NCBI RefSeq assembly: GCF_029210485.1
Contig: NZ_JARGET010000005.1
Coordinates: 310,001 to 374,000 of the forward strand
Direction: 5' to 3'
DNA length: 64,000 bases
Origin: Hoeflea sp. YIM 152468
GTDB lineage: Bacteria; Pseudomonadota; Alphaproteobacteria; Rhizobiales; Rhizobiaceae
This document shows, piece by piece, positions 44,993 through 53,209 of this stretch. Each line of letters opens with the position of its first letter. The first letter of the stretch is position 1. The notes beneath the pieces are model-generated. The model did not search any database. It was given only the letters and a program-made list of their open reading frames with translations, and was not told where the DNA came from. Position numbers and translations under genes: made by a program.

Positions 44993-46285
44993 TCAAAGAT
45001 GCCGCACCTGCGGTTCGCTTCTGCGGCCGAGCAGCAACTCGGTCAGCGCCCAGACCAGCGCGTCGAGCCGGTCGGGCGAGCGGCCCGAGGACAATCCATC
45101 GGGGCCGAAATCGCACATCTGGTCTTCCAGTGCGCCAAAGTGGCCGGCATGGACCACCCTTCCCTGCTCATAGAGTGCCGCCACCGGTTCGGCGCGCAGC
45201 CACTTTCCGCGCGTCGCCCGCACCTGCCGCACCGGCAGCGCCGGCTCGACGGTCCTGAGCACGCTGGTCACCATGTCGCCGCCCTGGTTGATTTCGGCCA
45301 CCACGCAATCGGCATCGAAGCGGCGGTAAAGCCGCGCTGTCGCTTCGGCCCAGCGGGTCGGGCTTGCGCCCTCGACCGAGCCATCGGCCAGCACCACGGC
45401 GCGGCCATCGGCGTCAAGGCCCGCGGCGATGATGCCGCAGCAGGAATAGCGGGCGGCGCTCGCCGTCGGCGGATCGACCGCGACCACGATGCGGGCAAGC
45501 AGGCCGTGTTTGCGCACCACGAGCGCCTCGAGCTGGTCGCGCCGCCACAACCCGTCCTCGCGGTCGGCAATCAGCTCGCCGTCAAGTTCCTGCCGCCCCA
45601 GCCGGGTGCCGCCATAGCGCGCCCGGATCGCCTCGAGAAACCCCGCCGCCAGATTGGCCGCATTGTCGCCGGTGCTGATCCGCGTCACCCGCGTGGCCGG
45701 GTCTTTCACCAGGGCCAGCATCAGCGGCGTCGCCCGTGGCGTCGTCGTCACCAGTTGCCGTGGCGCTGTCCCGAGCCGCAGGCCAAATTGCAACATGTCC
45801 CAGGTCTCGCGGGCATGCCGCCATTTGCCCAGCTCATCGCACCAGGCGAGATCAAATTGCGGTCCGCGCAGGCTTTCGGGATCTTCCGATGAAAACATCT
45901 GCGCCACCGCGCCTGACGGCCAGACCAGCCGCCGTCGCGTCGCCTCGAAACTCGGGCGCTCGGCACGCGCCACGCCAAGGATGCCCGACACCCCGTCGAT
46001 CATCACCTCGCGGGCATCGCCAAAGGTTTCCGCCACCAGCGCGATGCGGCCATCCCTGCCAAGCCCGGCGATCGCGCCCGAGGCCAATGCGTGCACCCAT
46101 TCGGCCCCGGCCCGGGTCTTGCCCGAGCCGCGCCCGCCCATCAGCAGCCAGGTGCGCCAGGCCCCTTCGGGCGGCAATTGTTCGGGCCGGGCCAGAAACT
46201 CCCAGGCGGTGGCATTCTCGATCAGGGCCGGATCGGCAAGCCGGTCCAGATGCGCCGCGAGAAGCTCGTCGACGGTGTCCGCCAT
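44993..46285 (-). CDS. GTA g2: large terminase (DNA packaging ATPase)
   Basis: A ~430-residue large terminase. The Walker A motif GGRGSGKTRAGAEW is near residue 45. The Walker B strand is FDLAWCDELG with the catalytic acid. The C-terminal nuclease domain follows, with VAVDPPTASAA as one acidic motif and FDADCVVAEINQGGD as another. In GTAs TerL packages headfuls of host DNA. The start is uncertain: 46285 (AAGAG upstream) fits the usual length, 46348 is an alternative, and the frame opens still further upstream. Confidence 0.93.
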   Translation of the reverse strand: MADTVDELLAAHLDRLADPALIENATAWEFLARPEQLPPEGAWRTWLLMGGRGSGKTRAGAEWVHALASGAIAGLGRDGRIALVAETFGDAREVMIDGVSGILGVARAERPSFEATRRRLVWPSGAVAQMFSSEDPESLRGPQFDLAWCDELGKWRHARETWDMLQFGLRLGTAPRQLVTTTPRATPLMLALVKDPATRVTRISTGDNAANLAAGFLEAIRARYGGTRLGRQELDGELIADREDGLWRRDQLEALVVRKHGLLARIVVAVDPPTASAARYSCCGIIAAGLDADGRAVVLADGSVEGASPTRWAEATARLYRRFDADCVVAEINQGGDMVTSVLRTVEPALPVRQVRATRGKWLRAEPVAALYEQGRVVHAGHFGALEDQMCDFGPDGLSSGRSPDRLDALVWALTELLLGRRSEPQVRHL

Positions 46286-46626
46286 GTCGAGACTCTTGCC
46301 ATGCGGAACTGAGTCACCAAACCGCTCTATCTGGTTGTTTTTCAACATCTCTCGACCGCCATCCGGATCCCGCATATCCGGAACCGGGTCACCCCGGTCC
46401 CGATGGCCGGGGTTTGACTCCCGCCGTGGCTGTGGGGCGTAGATCAGGACGCTACGGACTGGCTTTGCATGGCCTGCCCCAGGCCTCGTCCACACCCCAT
46501 ATTTCAGCGCCGCTGCCATCGACCGGATTGTCATGCGTCACTCTCCTGCCGGCCACCTAGTCCACGGGATTATTCTGAGTCGGGTCATCTCCCCCTCCAG
46601 CTCCGTCACGCCGGCACCCACCCCAC

Positions 46627-46710
46627 CGTCTTGCCGGACACCGATCCGGCATCCAGCGACCCGGCGTCTGCCGGGTCAAATCACTCTCTTCAGCCCACGT
46701 CCTTGGGCTG
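46627..46710. repeat. Palindromic repeat element, copy B (between g1 and g2)
   Basis: It matches copy A at 44857 over the left arm (GCCGGACACCGATCCGGCATCCAGC) and both inner hairpins, ending at CTTGGGCTG. The right arm is missing, apparently because it abuts the g1 stop. Both copies are in the same orientation and bracket the terminase gene. Confidence 0.6.
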
Positions 46711-46722
46711 ATGAAAATGCTT

Positions 46723-47340
46723 TCATCCAGCCTCGTCCCGACCCGTAGCACCTGCTTCCGCTTCTTCACCGGCATCTGCCTCGCCAATAGGCTCATCGCC
46801 ACCTTCACCCTGACCCTGACCCTGACCCTGGCGCTGCGCCGCCAGCCGCTCGGCGGCGGCGAGGATCAGTTGCCGCACGGTCTGCCTGAGTTGGTCGCGT
46901 TCTTCGCCGGTCAGGGCTGTGGCAGCGGCGCGGGCCTCGTCCTCGGCAATCAGCCGCTCCATCTGGTCGATCTTTTCCAGCGTGCGGGCGATCAAGGCCA
47001 CCTGATCGACCGCCGCCTTGCCTTCCAGCCCGTCGCAGCCGAGCCGGGCCGCTTCGCGGTCGAGCACGGCGCGCATCCGCCGGAGCATCTCGCGGGTGCT
47101 TTCGGCCGACAGCCCGGCGCCACCGCCCACTACCTCGGGCCCAGTCGTCTCGGGCCCAGCCTGCTCGGACCCGGCCGGATCATCCGCGCCGGAGGGCTCG
47201 CGCTGCTTGAACTCGAACGGCTCCAGCGCCAGCACCAGATCGATCAACCGGTCAATCAGCCCGGCCTCGCCCACAGCCGGCGCAGGCCGGTCCGGTCCCG
47301 ACAGCATAACTCGCCCGGCACCGCCACAGGTCTCGGTCAT
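46723..47340 (-). CDS. GTA g1: small terminase
   Basis: A 205-residue protein in the g1 position. Its central helical part (LSAESTREMLRRMRAVLDREAARLG and IARTLEKIDQMERLIAEDEARAAA) has a coiled-coil pattern suited to oligomerisation. The C-terminus is low-complexity (QRQGQGQGQGEGGDEP, then acidic). In RcGTA gp1 is the small terminase. The start at 47340 has GCGAGG seven bases upstream and replaces a longer possible frame to 47511. First gene of the GTA operon. Confidence 0.8.
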   Translation of the reverse strand: MTETCGGAGRVMLSGPDRPAPAVGEAGLIDRLIDLVLALEPFEFKQREPSGADDPAGSEQAGPETTGPEVVGGGAGLSAESTREMLRRMRAVLDREAARLGCDGLEGKAAVDQVALIARTLEKIDQMERLIAEDEARAAATALTGEERDQLRQTVRQLILAAAERLAAQRQGQGQGQGEGGDEPIGEADAGEEAEAGATGRDEAG

Positions 47341-47383
47341 CAAAGCCTCGCAATGTCCACAATTCGCATCCGATCCGGCCACC

Positions 47384-47415
47384 AAAAAAGCGCCCCGGAC
47401 ACTCCAGAGGCGCTT
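47384..47415 (-). terminator. Terminator-like hairpin in the GTA leader
   Basis: A 7-bp stem AAGCGCC/GGCGCTT with a 14-base loop is followed on the minus strand by Ts (A84-A87 on plus). It lies only 44 bp before the g1 start and downstream of the promoter-like sequence. It could attenuate GTA transcription or end a short upstream RNA. Confidence 0.5.
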
Positions 47416-47487
47416 GGCGCTAAGATCAATTTTCAAACGGCATAGCCGCCTCGTCACACCGGTCCGGACCTTATGGAAACCCGCTCC

Positions 47488-47509
47488 TGTCCGGCACCGT
47501 GTCCGGCAC
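47488..47509. repeat. 10-bp direct repeat in the GTA leader
   Basis: TGTCCGGCAC occurs at 47488-47497 and 47500-47509, spaced by one helical turn plus two bases, just downstream of the promoter-like sequence. A further GGTCCGGACC palindrome lies at 47461-47470. This may be a protein-binding site. Confidence 0.4.
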
Positions 47510-47529
47510 ATTTCTGTGACGATGACATA

Positions 47530-47558
47530 ACCCTACCAGAGCTCCGTCACACCGTCAA
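47530..47558 (-). promoter_or_regulatory. Candidate sigma-70-type promoter of the GTA operon
   Basis: On the minus strand TTGACG (47553-47558) and TAGGGT (47530-47535) are separated by 17 bases. It is the best promoter-like sequence upstream of g1 and predicts a leader of roughly 180 nt. The -10 is weak. Confidence 0.35.
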
Positions 47559-47675
47559 GGATTATATTCCTAGATTTTTGGGTTTGCGATTTTTCTCCTG
47601 ATAATCAGTGATGTGTCAAATACATACGGCCAGTACAACCGGCTCAAACGCGCTTATGAGGACGGCACGGCCTGA

Positions 47676-47798
47676 GTTGAGCCCACGGCGCGGGTCCTCA
47701 TCGAAGGCCGTTACATCCTGATTTTTGAGCCAATGGCTTACGGCATATTGGTCGTGGCTATCGTCTATGGCGGGCGGGACCCGGAGAGTTGGTTGTAA
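47676..47798 (+). pseudogene. ParE/RelE toxin C-terminal fragment
   Basis: The plus-strand frame reads RVLIEGRYILIF, then VVAIVYGGRDPESWL and a stop, a typical C-terminal half of a ParE-type toxin. The N-terminal half is missing and an in-frame TGA stands right before (47673). Upstream in the same frame is RLKRAYEDGTA, which looks like an antitoxin tail. This is a decayed toxin-antitoxin module. Confidence 0.6.
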
Positions 47799-47851
47799 GT
47801 ACGACAATAACTTTTTCACTTAGCCGCCAATCAAGCCCGACCGTTCCACAC

Positions 47852-47882
47852 AAAAAAACCGCCAGAGACTGGCTCCGGCGGT
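47852..47882 (-). terminator. Terminator of the DUF1328 gene
   Basis: A stem ACCGCC/GGCGGT with an inner CCAGAGACTGG is followed on the minus strand by seven Ts. It lies ~70 bp downstream of the small membrane protein gene. Confidence 0.8.
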
Positions 47883-47948
47883 GGTAGGTGTGCTTCGGCT
47901 CCGGGAGTGAGCCTCGGCCGGGGGGGGGGGAACAGGTATGGCGTCGCG

Positions 47949-48110
47949 TCAGGCGATGGCGACAATGCCCAGGACTGCGAGCAGGAACAGCACCAGCACC
48001 ACGGCAATCAGCACCTTGGCGCCGGTCAGCGCCGCGCCGGACAGCCGTCCAAAGCCGAGCAGGCCTGCGACAGCGGCAACAATAAGCAGGATCAGGATCC
48101 ATTTGATCAT
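47949..48110 (-). CDS. DUF1328 (UPF0391) small membrane protein
   Basis: A 53-residue protein consisting of two membrane helices: IKWILILLIVAAVAGLLGF and VLIAVVLVLFLLAVLGIVA, joined by GRLSGAALTGAK. This matches the UPF0391/DUF1328 family found widely in proteobacteria. The start at 48110 has GGAGG nine bases upstream. Function unknown; such genes are often stress-induced. Confidence 0.85.
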   Translation of the reverse strand: MIKWILILLIVAAVAGLLGFGRLSGAALTGAKVLIAVVLVLFLLAVLGIVAIA

Positions 48111-48215
48111 CAGGGCAATCCTCCGTTTGGCAATTCGAGGATCCAACGCCGCCGGCGCGATTTTGTTCCCATCCGCGGATGAGGTTTTTTCGCCCGCCCC
48201 GATCGAGCGGCCGGA

Positions 48216-48668
48216 TCAGACCGCTTCGCCGGGCCAGTCGACCAGGTAGTCCTCGAAGCTTTCGACCACCACATCGGCTTCGCTGACAGTGCGGCCGCGC
48301 ACCGAAACACCGGCCTCGTGCACCGTCTCGGGGTCGCCGGAAACCAGCGGATGCCACCAGTACAGATCGGCGCCCTCATGCACCAGCCGGTAGCCGCAGG
48401 TCGGCGGCAGCCAGGTGATGGTGTCAACCTGAGCCGGGGTCAGCCCGATGCAGTCGGGAACCGTGGCCTGGCGGTTGTCGTAATCGGTGCAGCGGCAGCT
48501 CTCGCCATCCAGCAGACGGCAGGCAATGTTGGTCCAGGCGATCTCGCCGGTGTCCCAGTCCTCGAGCTTGTTGAGGCAGCAGCGGCCGCAGCCGTCGCAC
48601 AGGCTTTCCCATTCTGCCGGGGTCATCTGCTCAAGTGTCTTGGCTTTCCAGAAGCTGGTGGCGCTCAT
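48216..48668 (-). CDS. YcgN/UPF0260 cysteine cluster protein
   Basis: A 150-residue UPF0260 protein. The cysteine cluster [14 protein letters not shown] at 24-37 and further cysteines ([19 protein letters not shown]) suggest a bound metal or iron-sulfur cluster. The role is unknown. The start at 48668 has AAAGGAAG upstream. It is divergent from the penicillin-binding protein gene. Confidence 0.88.
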   Translation of the reverse strand: MSATSFWKAKTLEQMTPAEWESLCDGCGRCCLNKLEDWDTGEIAWTNIACRLLDGESCRCTDYDNRQATVPDCIGLTPAQVDTITWLPPTCGYRLVHEGADLYWWHPLVSGDPETVHEAGVSVRGRTVSEADVVVESFEDYLVDWPGEAV

Positions 48669-48780
48669 AGCCGTCTTCCTTTTTCCGTTGGCGCTGCCGC
48701 CGGTGGCGCGCACGGCTTGTCCTTTGCCTGAAAATGAGCCAAAAGCATAGGTCACAGGGGGCGAAAACTGTGGTGATATT

Positions 48781-51036
48781 ATGCACCGCGGCACTTCCGA
48801 TGCGCGACGTGATGTCGCCGCCGCCGGCAATGGACAAAGACCCGTGCAAGATCCGTTCAACCAGAACCACCGTCCGCGCAAACGTTCCACCCTTCTGCTG
48901 CGCATTGATTCCTGGATTGATTCCACCATCTGGAACGCCGGTTTCCGCCTGGGCGAGATCTGGGAGGAGATCACCATCTTCTTTCGCCGCTTCCGCACCC
49001 GCGGGGTCTGGAAGGCCGTCTTCGAGGTCGCCGGCGAAGGCATGAACATCGGCACGGCCGGCTTCGTGCTGCTGCTGGCGCTGGCGCTGCCGGCGTTTGA
49101 GGAAACCAGCGGCAATTGGCAGGCGCGGGATGATTTCGCCGTCACGTTCCTCGACCGCCACGGCAATGAGATCGGCCATCGCGGCATCATCCACGAGGAT
49201 TCGGCCCCGGTCGATCAGTTGCCCGACCACTTCGTCAAGGCGGTGCTGGCCACCGAGGACCGGCGCTTCTTTGACCATTTCGGCATCGATTTTCTGGGCC
49301 TGGCGCGCGCCATGACCGAAAACGTCAAGGCCAATTCCGTGGTCCAGGGCGGCTCCACCATCACCCAGCAATTGGCCAAGAACCTGTTTTTGACCAATGA
49401 GCGGACCATCGAGCGCAAGGTCAAGGAAGCCTTTCTGGCATTCTGGCTCGAGGCCAATGTATCGAAAAAGGAAATTCTCAGGCTCTATCTCGACCGCGCC
49501 TATATGGGCGGCGGCACCTTTGGCGTTGCTGCAGCGGCGCAGTTCTATTTCGGCAAGGACATCACCGAGGTCTCGATCGCCGAAGCCGCCATGCTGGCCG
49601 GACTGTTCAAGGCCCCGGCCCGTTACGCGCCGCACATCAATCTGCCGGCAGCCCGCGCGCGCGCCAACGAGGTGCTGTCGAATCTGGTGCAGGGCAATCT
49701 GATGACCGAGGGCCAGGTCATCGGCGCCCGGCGCAATCCGGCCAACGTGATCGACCGCGGCAACCGCGAAGCGCCGGATTACTTCCTCGACTGGGCCTTT
49801 GAAGAGGTCAGGCGCATTGCCGGTCCGTTCGCGCAGCATTCGCTGATTGTCCGGACCACCATCGACCCCGGCCTGCAGCGGGCGGCGGAAGCGGCGGTGG
49901 AAACCGGCCTGCGCCAGGATGGCGAGAGGTACCGGGCAAGCCAGGCAGCGCTGGTGCTGATCGAGAATGGCGGTGCGGTGCGGGCCATGGTCGGTGGCCG
50001 CGATTATGGCGCCAGCCAGTTCAACCGCGCCTCGCACGCGCTCAGGCAGCCCGGGTCCTCGTTCAAGGTGTTCACCTATTCGCTGGCGATGGAAAAGGGC
50101 ATGACCCCCGACAGCACGATCGTCGACGCGCCGATCCACTGGGGCAACTGGAACCCGAAGAACTACAGCCTCGGCTATCGCGGCCGCATCGACATCAAGA
50201 CGGCGCTGGCCAAATCCGTCAACACCATTCCCGTCCGCCTCGCCAAGGAAAAGCTTGGCGAGGATCCGATCGGCCAGATCATGGCGCAGGCAAAGAAGTT
50301 TGGTGTCGAGACCCCGATCCGCCGGGATGTCACCATCCCGATCGGCACATCGGAAGTCACCGTGCTGGATCAGGCCACCGCCTTTGCGGTGTTTCCCACC
50401 GGCGGGTTGCAATCGCGCCGTCACGGCATTGCGCAGATTCTCAACTACAAGGGCGATGTGTTGTATGATTTTGCCCGCGATGAACCGCCGGCCGAACGGG
50501 TGCTGTCGGAAACTGCCGGCATGTATATGAACCAGATGCTGACCCGCGTTCCCTATGTCGGCACAGCGCGTCGGGCCGCCGTCGACGGGGTGTTGACCGG
50601 CGGCAAGACCGGCACCACCCAGGCCTATCGCGACGCCTGGTTCGTCGGCTATACCGGCAATTTCACGGCTGCGGTGTGGTTCGGCAATGACGACTATACC
50701 TCGTCCAACCGGATGACCGGCGGCTCGCTGCCGGCCATGACCTTCAAGCGGGTGATGGATTATGCGCATCAGGGCATCGAACTCAGACCAATCCCCGGCG
50801 TTGACAATCCGCTGCCCGAGCCGAAAGCAGGCCCGCTGGTCGCCGAATCCTCAACCGATGCGAACGGCAACGCGCTACCGGCGGTGCAACGCAGCCGATC
50901 GCTCAACCGCGACACCACGGCCGTGCTGCGGGATCTTGCCGAAAAATTGCAGCGGGCCAATCCGCTCGGCGCCACGGAGCGTCTGGCTGCGGCGCACAGC
51001 CTGTCAGACCTGGTTCCCATTGTCGTGGAACGATGA
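48781..51036 (+). CDS. Class A penicillin-binding protein (PBP1A-like)
   Basis: Bifunctional peptidoglycan glycosyltransferase/transpeptidase in the inner membrane. After a long cytoplasmic N-terminus and one membrane helix (about 88-107), the GT51 domain has the catalytic E159 in [10 protein letters not shown] and [14 protein letters not shown]. The transpeptidase domain has SxxK (S426, QPGSSFKVF), SxN (S479-V-N481) and KTGT (K609). The length of 751 is normal for the rhizobial short PBP1A group. An internal GTG at 48844 (VQDPF) could be the real start. Monocistronic. Confidence 0.93.
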   Translation: MHRGTSDARRDVAAAGNGQRPVQDPFNQNHRPRKRSTLLLRIDSWIDSTIWNAGFRLGEIWEEITIFFRRFRTRGVWKAVFEVAGEGMNIGTAGFVLLLALALPAFEETSGNWQARDDFAVTFLDRHGNEIGHRGIIHEDSAPVDQLPDHFVKAVLATEDRRFFDHFGIDFLGLARAMTENVKANSVVQGGSTITQQLAKNLFLTNERTIERKVKEAFLAFWLEANVSKKEILRLYLDRAYMGGGTFGVAAAAQFYFGKDITEVSIAEAAMLAGLFKAPARYAPHINLPAARARANEVLSNLVQGNLMTEGQVIGARRNPANVIDRGNREAPDYFLDWAFEEVRRIAGPFAQHSLIVRTTIDPGLQRAAEAAVETGLRQDGERYRASQAALVLIENGGAVRAMVGGRDYGASQFNRASHALRQPGSSFKVFTYSLAMEKGMTPDSTIVDAPIHWGNWNPKNYSLGYRGRIDIKTALAKSVNTIPVRLAKEKLGEDPIGQIMAQAKKFGVETPIRRDVTIPIGTSEVTVLDQATAFAVFPTGGLQSRRHGIAQILNYKGDVLYDFARDEPPAERVLSETAGMYMNQMLTRVPYVGTARRAAVDGVLTGGKTGTTQAYRDAWFVGYTGNFTAAVWFGNDDYTSSNRMTGGSLPAMTFKRVMDYAHQGIELRPIPGVDNPLPEPKAGPLVAESSTDANGNALPAVQRSRSLNRDTTAVLRDLAEKLQRANPLGATERLAAAHSLSDLVPIVVER

Positions 51037-51233
51037 TATTTCATCATCCGATTTGGCAATGGGGCAAGACGGTGATGGGAAGCGGGGTTGGCCCACTGCG
51101 CATCAGCCGGCAATTGCGGGGCGTGATGAACGGATATTGCAGGCCGGATGACTGGTCTTTGGCACAGTCTTGTGCTTTGCCTCGGTTCGCGTCGCACGTC
51201 GCGCGTCCGAACTAAACAAGGAAGTCCCGCCAC

Positions 51234-51821
51234 GTGTTCCGTTTGCCCGTCCTTGTTCTGCTCACACTGGCGATCGCCTTTGGCGGCGGCGCCATGTCCG
51301 CCTCATGGACGCTCAAGGCGACCTCCGGTTTCGGCGCCATCAAGCTCGGCTCGTGGAGCGCCTATCCGGAATTGCAAACGGCCGATGCCGATCCCTTTGC
51401 CAAGGCGCATCGCGCTGACAATGGCCGTATCCTGCTCGGCCGTGCCGAAGGCCTCGTGTTCACCGCGCTCAGCGATGAAGCCGGAGCTGCGCTGTCGGGC
51501 CGCTGTGCCTACGACATCTCCGGAACAACACCACCGACGCGATTCTGGTTTCTGCAGGTGACCGATGCTCGGGGCGCCCCGCTTGATACCCCCGCACGGT
51601 TTCCGACCAGCCTCAACTCATGGACGACATTGCGCAATTCCGACGGTGCCTTCACCATCCGGGTCAGTGCCGATCCCAGCCCGGGCAACTGGATCAGGCT
51701 CGACAGCGACGCCGGCATCAGCTTCGTGCTGACCCTGATCGACACGCCTGCGGCGGCGTCGGCAAGCATGATCGAACTCGACATGCCGACGATTAAGCGG
51801 ATCGGATGCCGCGATGCGTAG
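51234..51821 (+). CDS. DUF1214-type periplasmic protein
   Basis: A 195-residue exported or membrane-anchored protein with an N-terminal hydrophobic segment (about 5-22). The region GRCAYDISGTTPPTRFWFLQVTDARG, then FPTSLNSWTTLRNSDGAFTIRVS and GNWI fits the DUF1214 family. The start codon is GTG with AAGGAAG upstream. It overlaps the DUF1254-type gene by 8 bp, so the pair is co-translated. Function unknown. Confidence 0.8.
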   Translation: MFRLPVLVLLTLAIAFGGGAMSASWTLKATSGFGAIKLGSWSAYPELQTADADPFAKAHRADNGRILLGRAEGLVFTALSDEAGAALSGRCAYDISGTTPPTRFWFLQVTDARGAPLDTPARFPTSLNSWTTLRNSDGAFTIRVSADPSPGNWIRLDSDAGISFVLTLIDTPAAASASMIELDMPTIKRIGCRDA

Positions 51822-52368
51822 TCTGCTGCTTGCCATCGCGATCGGCCTGTTGGGCGCGGCCTTTATTCACATCATCATCATTCTGGCGCTGCCGCTTTGG
51901 ACCGGCACCGACAGCTGGACCCGGGTCAAGGCGCTTGGGGCCTCGAACCGCTTCTATGCGCTGGCCAACGAGCCCAACACGACGGGGCTCTACAACGAAA
52001 ACCCCAATGTCCGCACTGCGGTGTGCCATTTCGATGTTTCCGACGGTCCGATCCGCATCATTGCCTCGGGTGATGTCCCGATCTGGACGGTGTCGGCCTA
52101 TGACAGCTCCGCCAACGAAACCTATTCGATGAACGACCGGTCGGCGATCGGCAGCGGCGTCAACATCGCCTTTGTCACACCGGCGCAAATGCTGCAGTTG
52201 CGGCGCATCATGCCGCCCGCGCTCGAGCAGGCGGTGCTGGTGGAACTGACACGGCCCGAAGCCTATGTCGCCTTGCGTGTCATCTCGCCAACTCCCAGCC
52301 ATGAACCGGCCGCACGGGCGTTTCTGGACACGGCGCTGTGCCAGGCCATGAGTTTGGAGTCGGGCTGA
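51814..52368 (+). CDS. DUF1254-type membrane-anchored protein
   Basis: A 184-residue protein with an N-terminal membrane helix (about 4-28). The motif NPNVRTAVCHFDVSDGPIRIIASGDVPIWTVSAYDSSANETYSMNDR fits DUF1254, the partner domain of DUF1214. In many bacteria the two domains are one protein; here they are split in adjacent overlapping genes. Function unknown. Confidence 0.8.
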   Translation: MRSLLLAIAIGLLGAAFIHIIIILALPLWTGTDSWTRVKALGASNRFYALANEPNTTGLYNENPNVRTAVCHFDVSDGPIRIIASGDVPIWTVSAYDSSANETYSMNDRSAIGSGVNIAFVTPAQMLQLRRIMPPALEQAVLVELTRPEAYVALRVISPTPSHEPAARAFLDTALCQAMSLESG

Positions 52369-52825
52369 CCGGCGCTCACTGCTTGCATCTGGACTTCGCC
52401 GCCATCAAATGGCCCGGACTCGTCTGTCTCGCCTCCCGGATGCGGACTGCTGAGATCAGCACCGAGGCGGAAAACCTGCCCCGGCGGCCCAGGATCATGA
52501 AGGTCTCCATGGCCTTGCTGCCCACGCTCATCGACCTTGACCGGCCGCCCGCTGCCAGGCTGGCTCGACCGGGTCGCCACCATGCTGGCGGTGTTGATCA
52601 TGCTGGATCGTGTCCGGGTGGCGGTGGCAGCCAGGGGGCGGCCCTGTTGTCGTCGCCGCGGGCGATACGGTTTGCCAATCGCTGCAGCGACGGACTGATG
52701 ACCGGGACAACTGCGGGGCTTGCCGCAAGATGGCTCTGCTTCAGGTTTCGTTGGATCACTTTCCGGGCGGACATTGATCCGCGGTCCGATCCATCGCTTG
52801 GCGATGGCCTCGTCAAATTTCCGGA
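52369..52825. other. Intergenic region without a recognised gene
   Basis: About 457 bases between the DUF1254 gene and a small convergent gene. Open frames in it lack RBS and any family signal. No RNA gene, repeat or clear terminator was seen. Confidence 0.5.
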
Positions 52826-53059
52826 TCAGCCGTTCTTGCGTGGCTGCCGCTTCTTGCGAACCGGTTTTGCAGGAACGGGGTCGTCAAACATCGGCTCATG
52901 CGGCCGCGATGCATAAGATGTCGAGTTGGCATCAAGCCGCTCGTGGCGGACGCCGGTAAAGATCAGCACCTTGGCTGTATAGTCCGCCGGGTAGCCTGGT
53001 GGAGCTTGACATCTGGAAGGCCGGCATCTGTCCGTATCAAAGAATAGTATTGTCGTCAT
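52826..53059 (-). CDS. Small hypothetical protein
   Basis: A 77-residue protein. It begins TTILFFDTDRCRPSRCQAPPGYP, with a cysteine pair, and ends in a basic tail (KPVRKKRQPRKNG). The strand KVLIFTGVRHERLD in the middle is a pattern I associate with small conserved rhizobial proteins of unknown function. GGAG lies nine bases before the ATG. The reading frame extends further upstream as an antisense of the DUF2336 gene but only this part looks coding. Confidence 0.55.
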   Translation of the reverse strand: MTTILFFDTDRCRPSRCQAPPGYPADYTAKVLIFTGVRHERLDANSTSYASRPHEPMFDDPVPAKPVRKKRQPRKNG

Positions 53060-53209
53060 CTCTGGTCTCCAACTCAGTGGAACAGGAATTACGCTTGACA
53101 TTCTTCTCCCATATTCATCTGCATCAAGCCAGCAGTTGGTTAACAGCTTGCTAACAGTTTGGGGATAAATTGAGGCAAGTGTCTCGTTGCGTCTGAGTAA
53201 GGTGTGCCC

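Larger units (their letters stand above)
47341..47948. other. 608-bp region upstream of the GTA cluster
   Basis: Holds the GTA leader (promoter-like sequence, direct repeat, hairpin), a ParE remnant on the plus strand, a terminator for the DUF1328 gene, and an 11-base G run at 47920-47930. A minus-strand open frame at 47616-47819 has no RBS or family signal. Confidence 0.6.

Noticed and set aside
31978-47340. The GTA cluster as a complete prophage
   Set aside because: No integrase, attachment sites, repressor or replication genes, and gene order matches GTA, not a temperate phage.
47616-47819. Minus-strand open frame of 67 codons upstream of the GTA
   Set aside because: No RBS or family pattern, and it is antisense to the ParE fragment.
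47920-47930. Run of eleven G, possible phase-variation tract
   Set aside because: It lies downstream of the DUF1328 stop and outside any coding frame or promoter, and such runs are prone to sequencing error.
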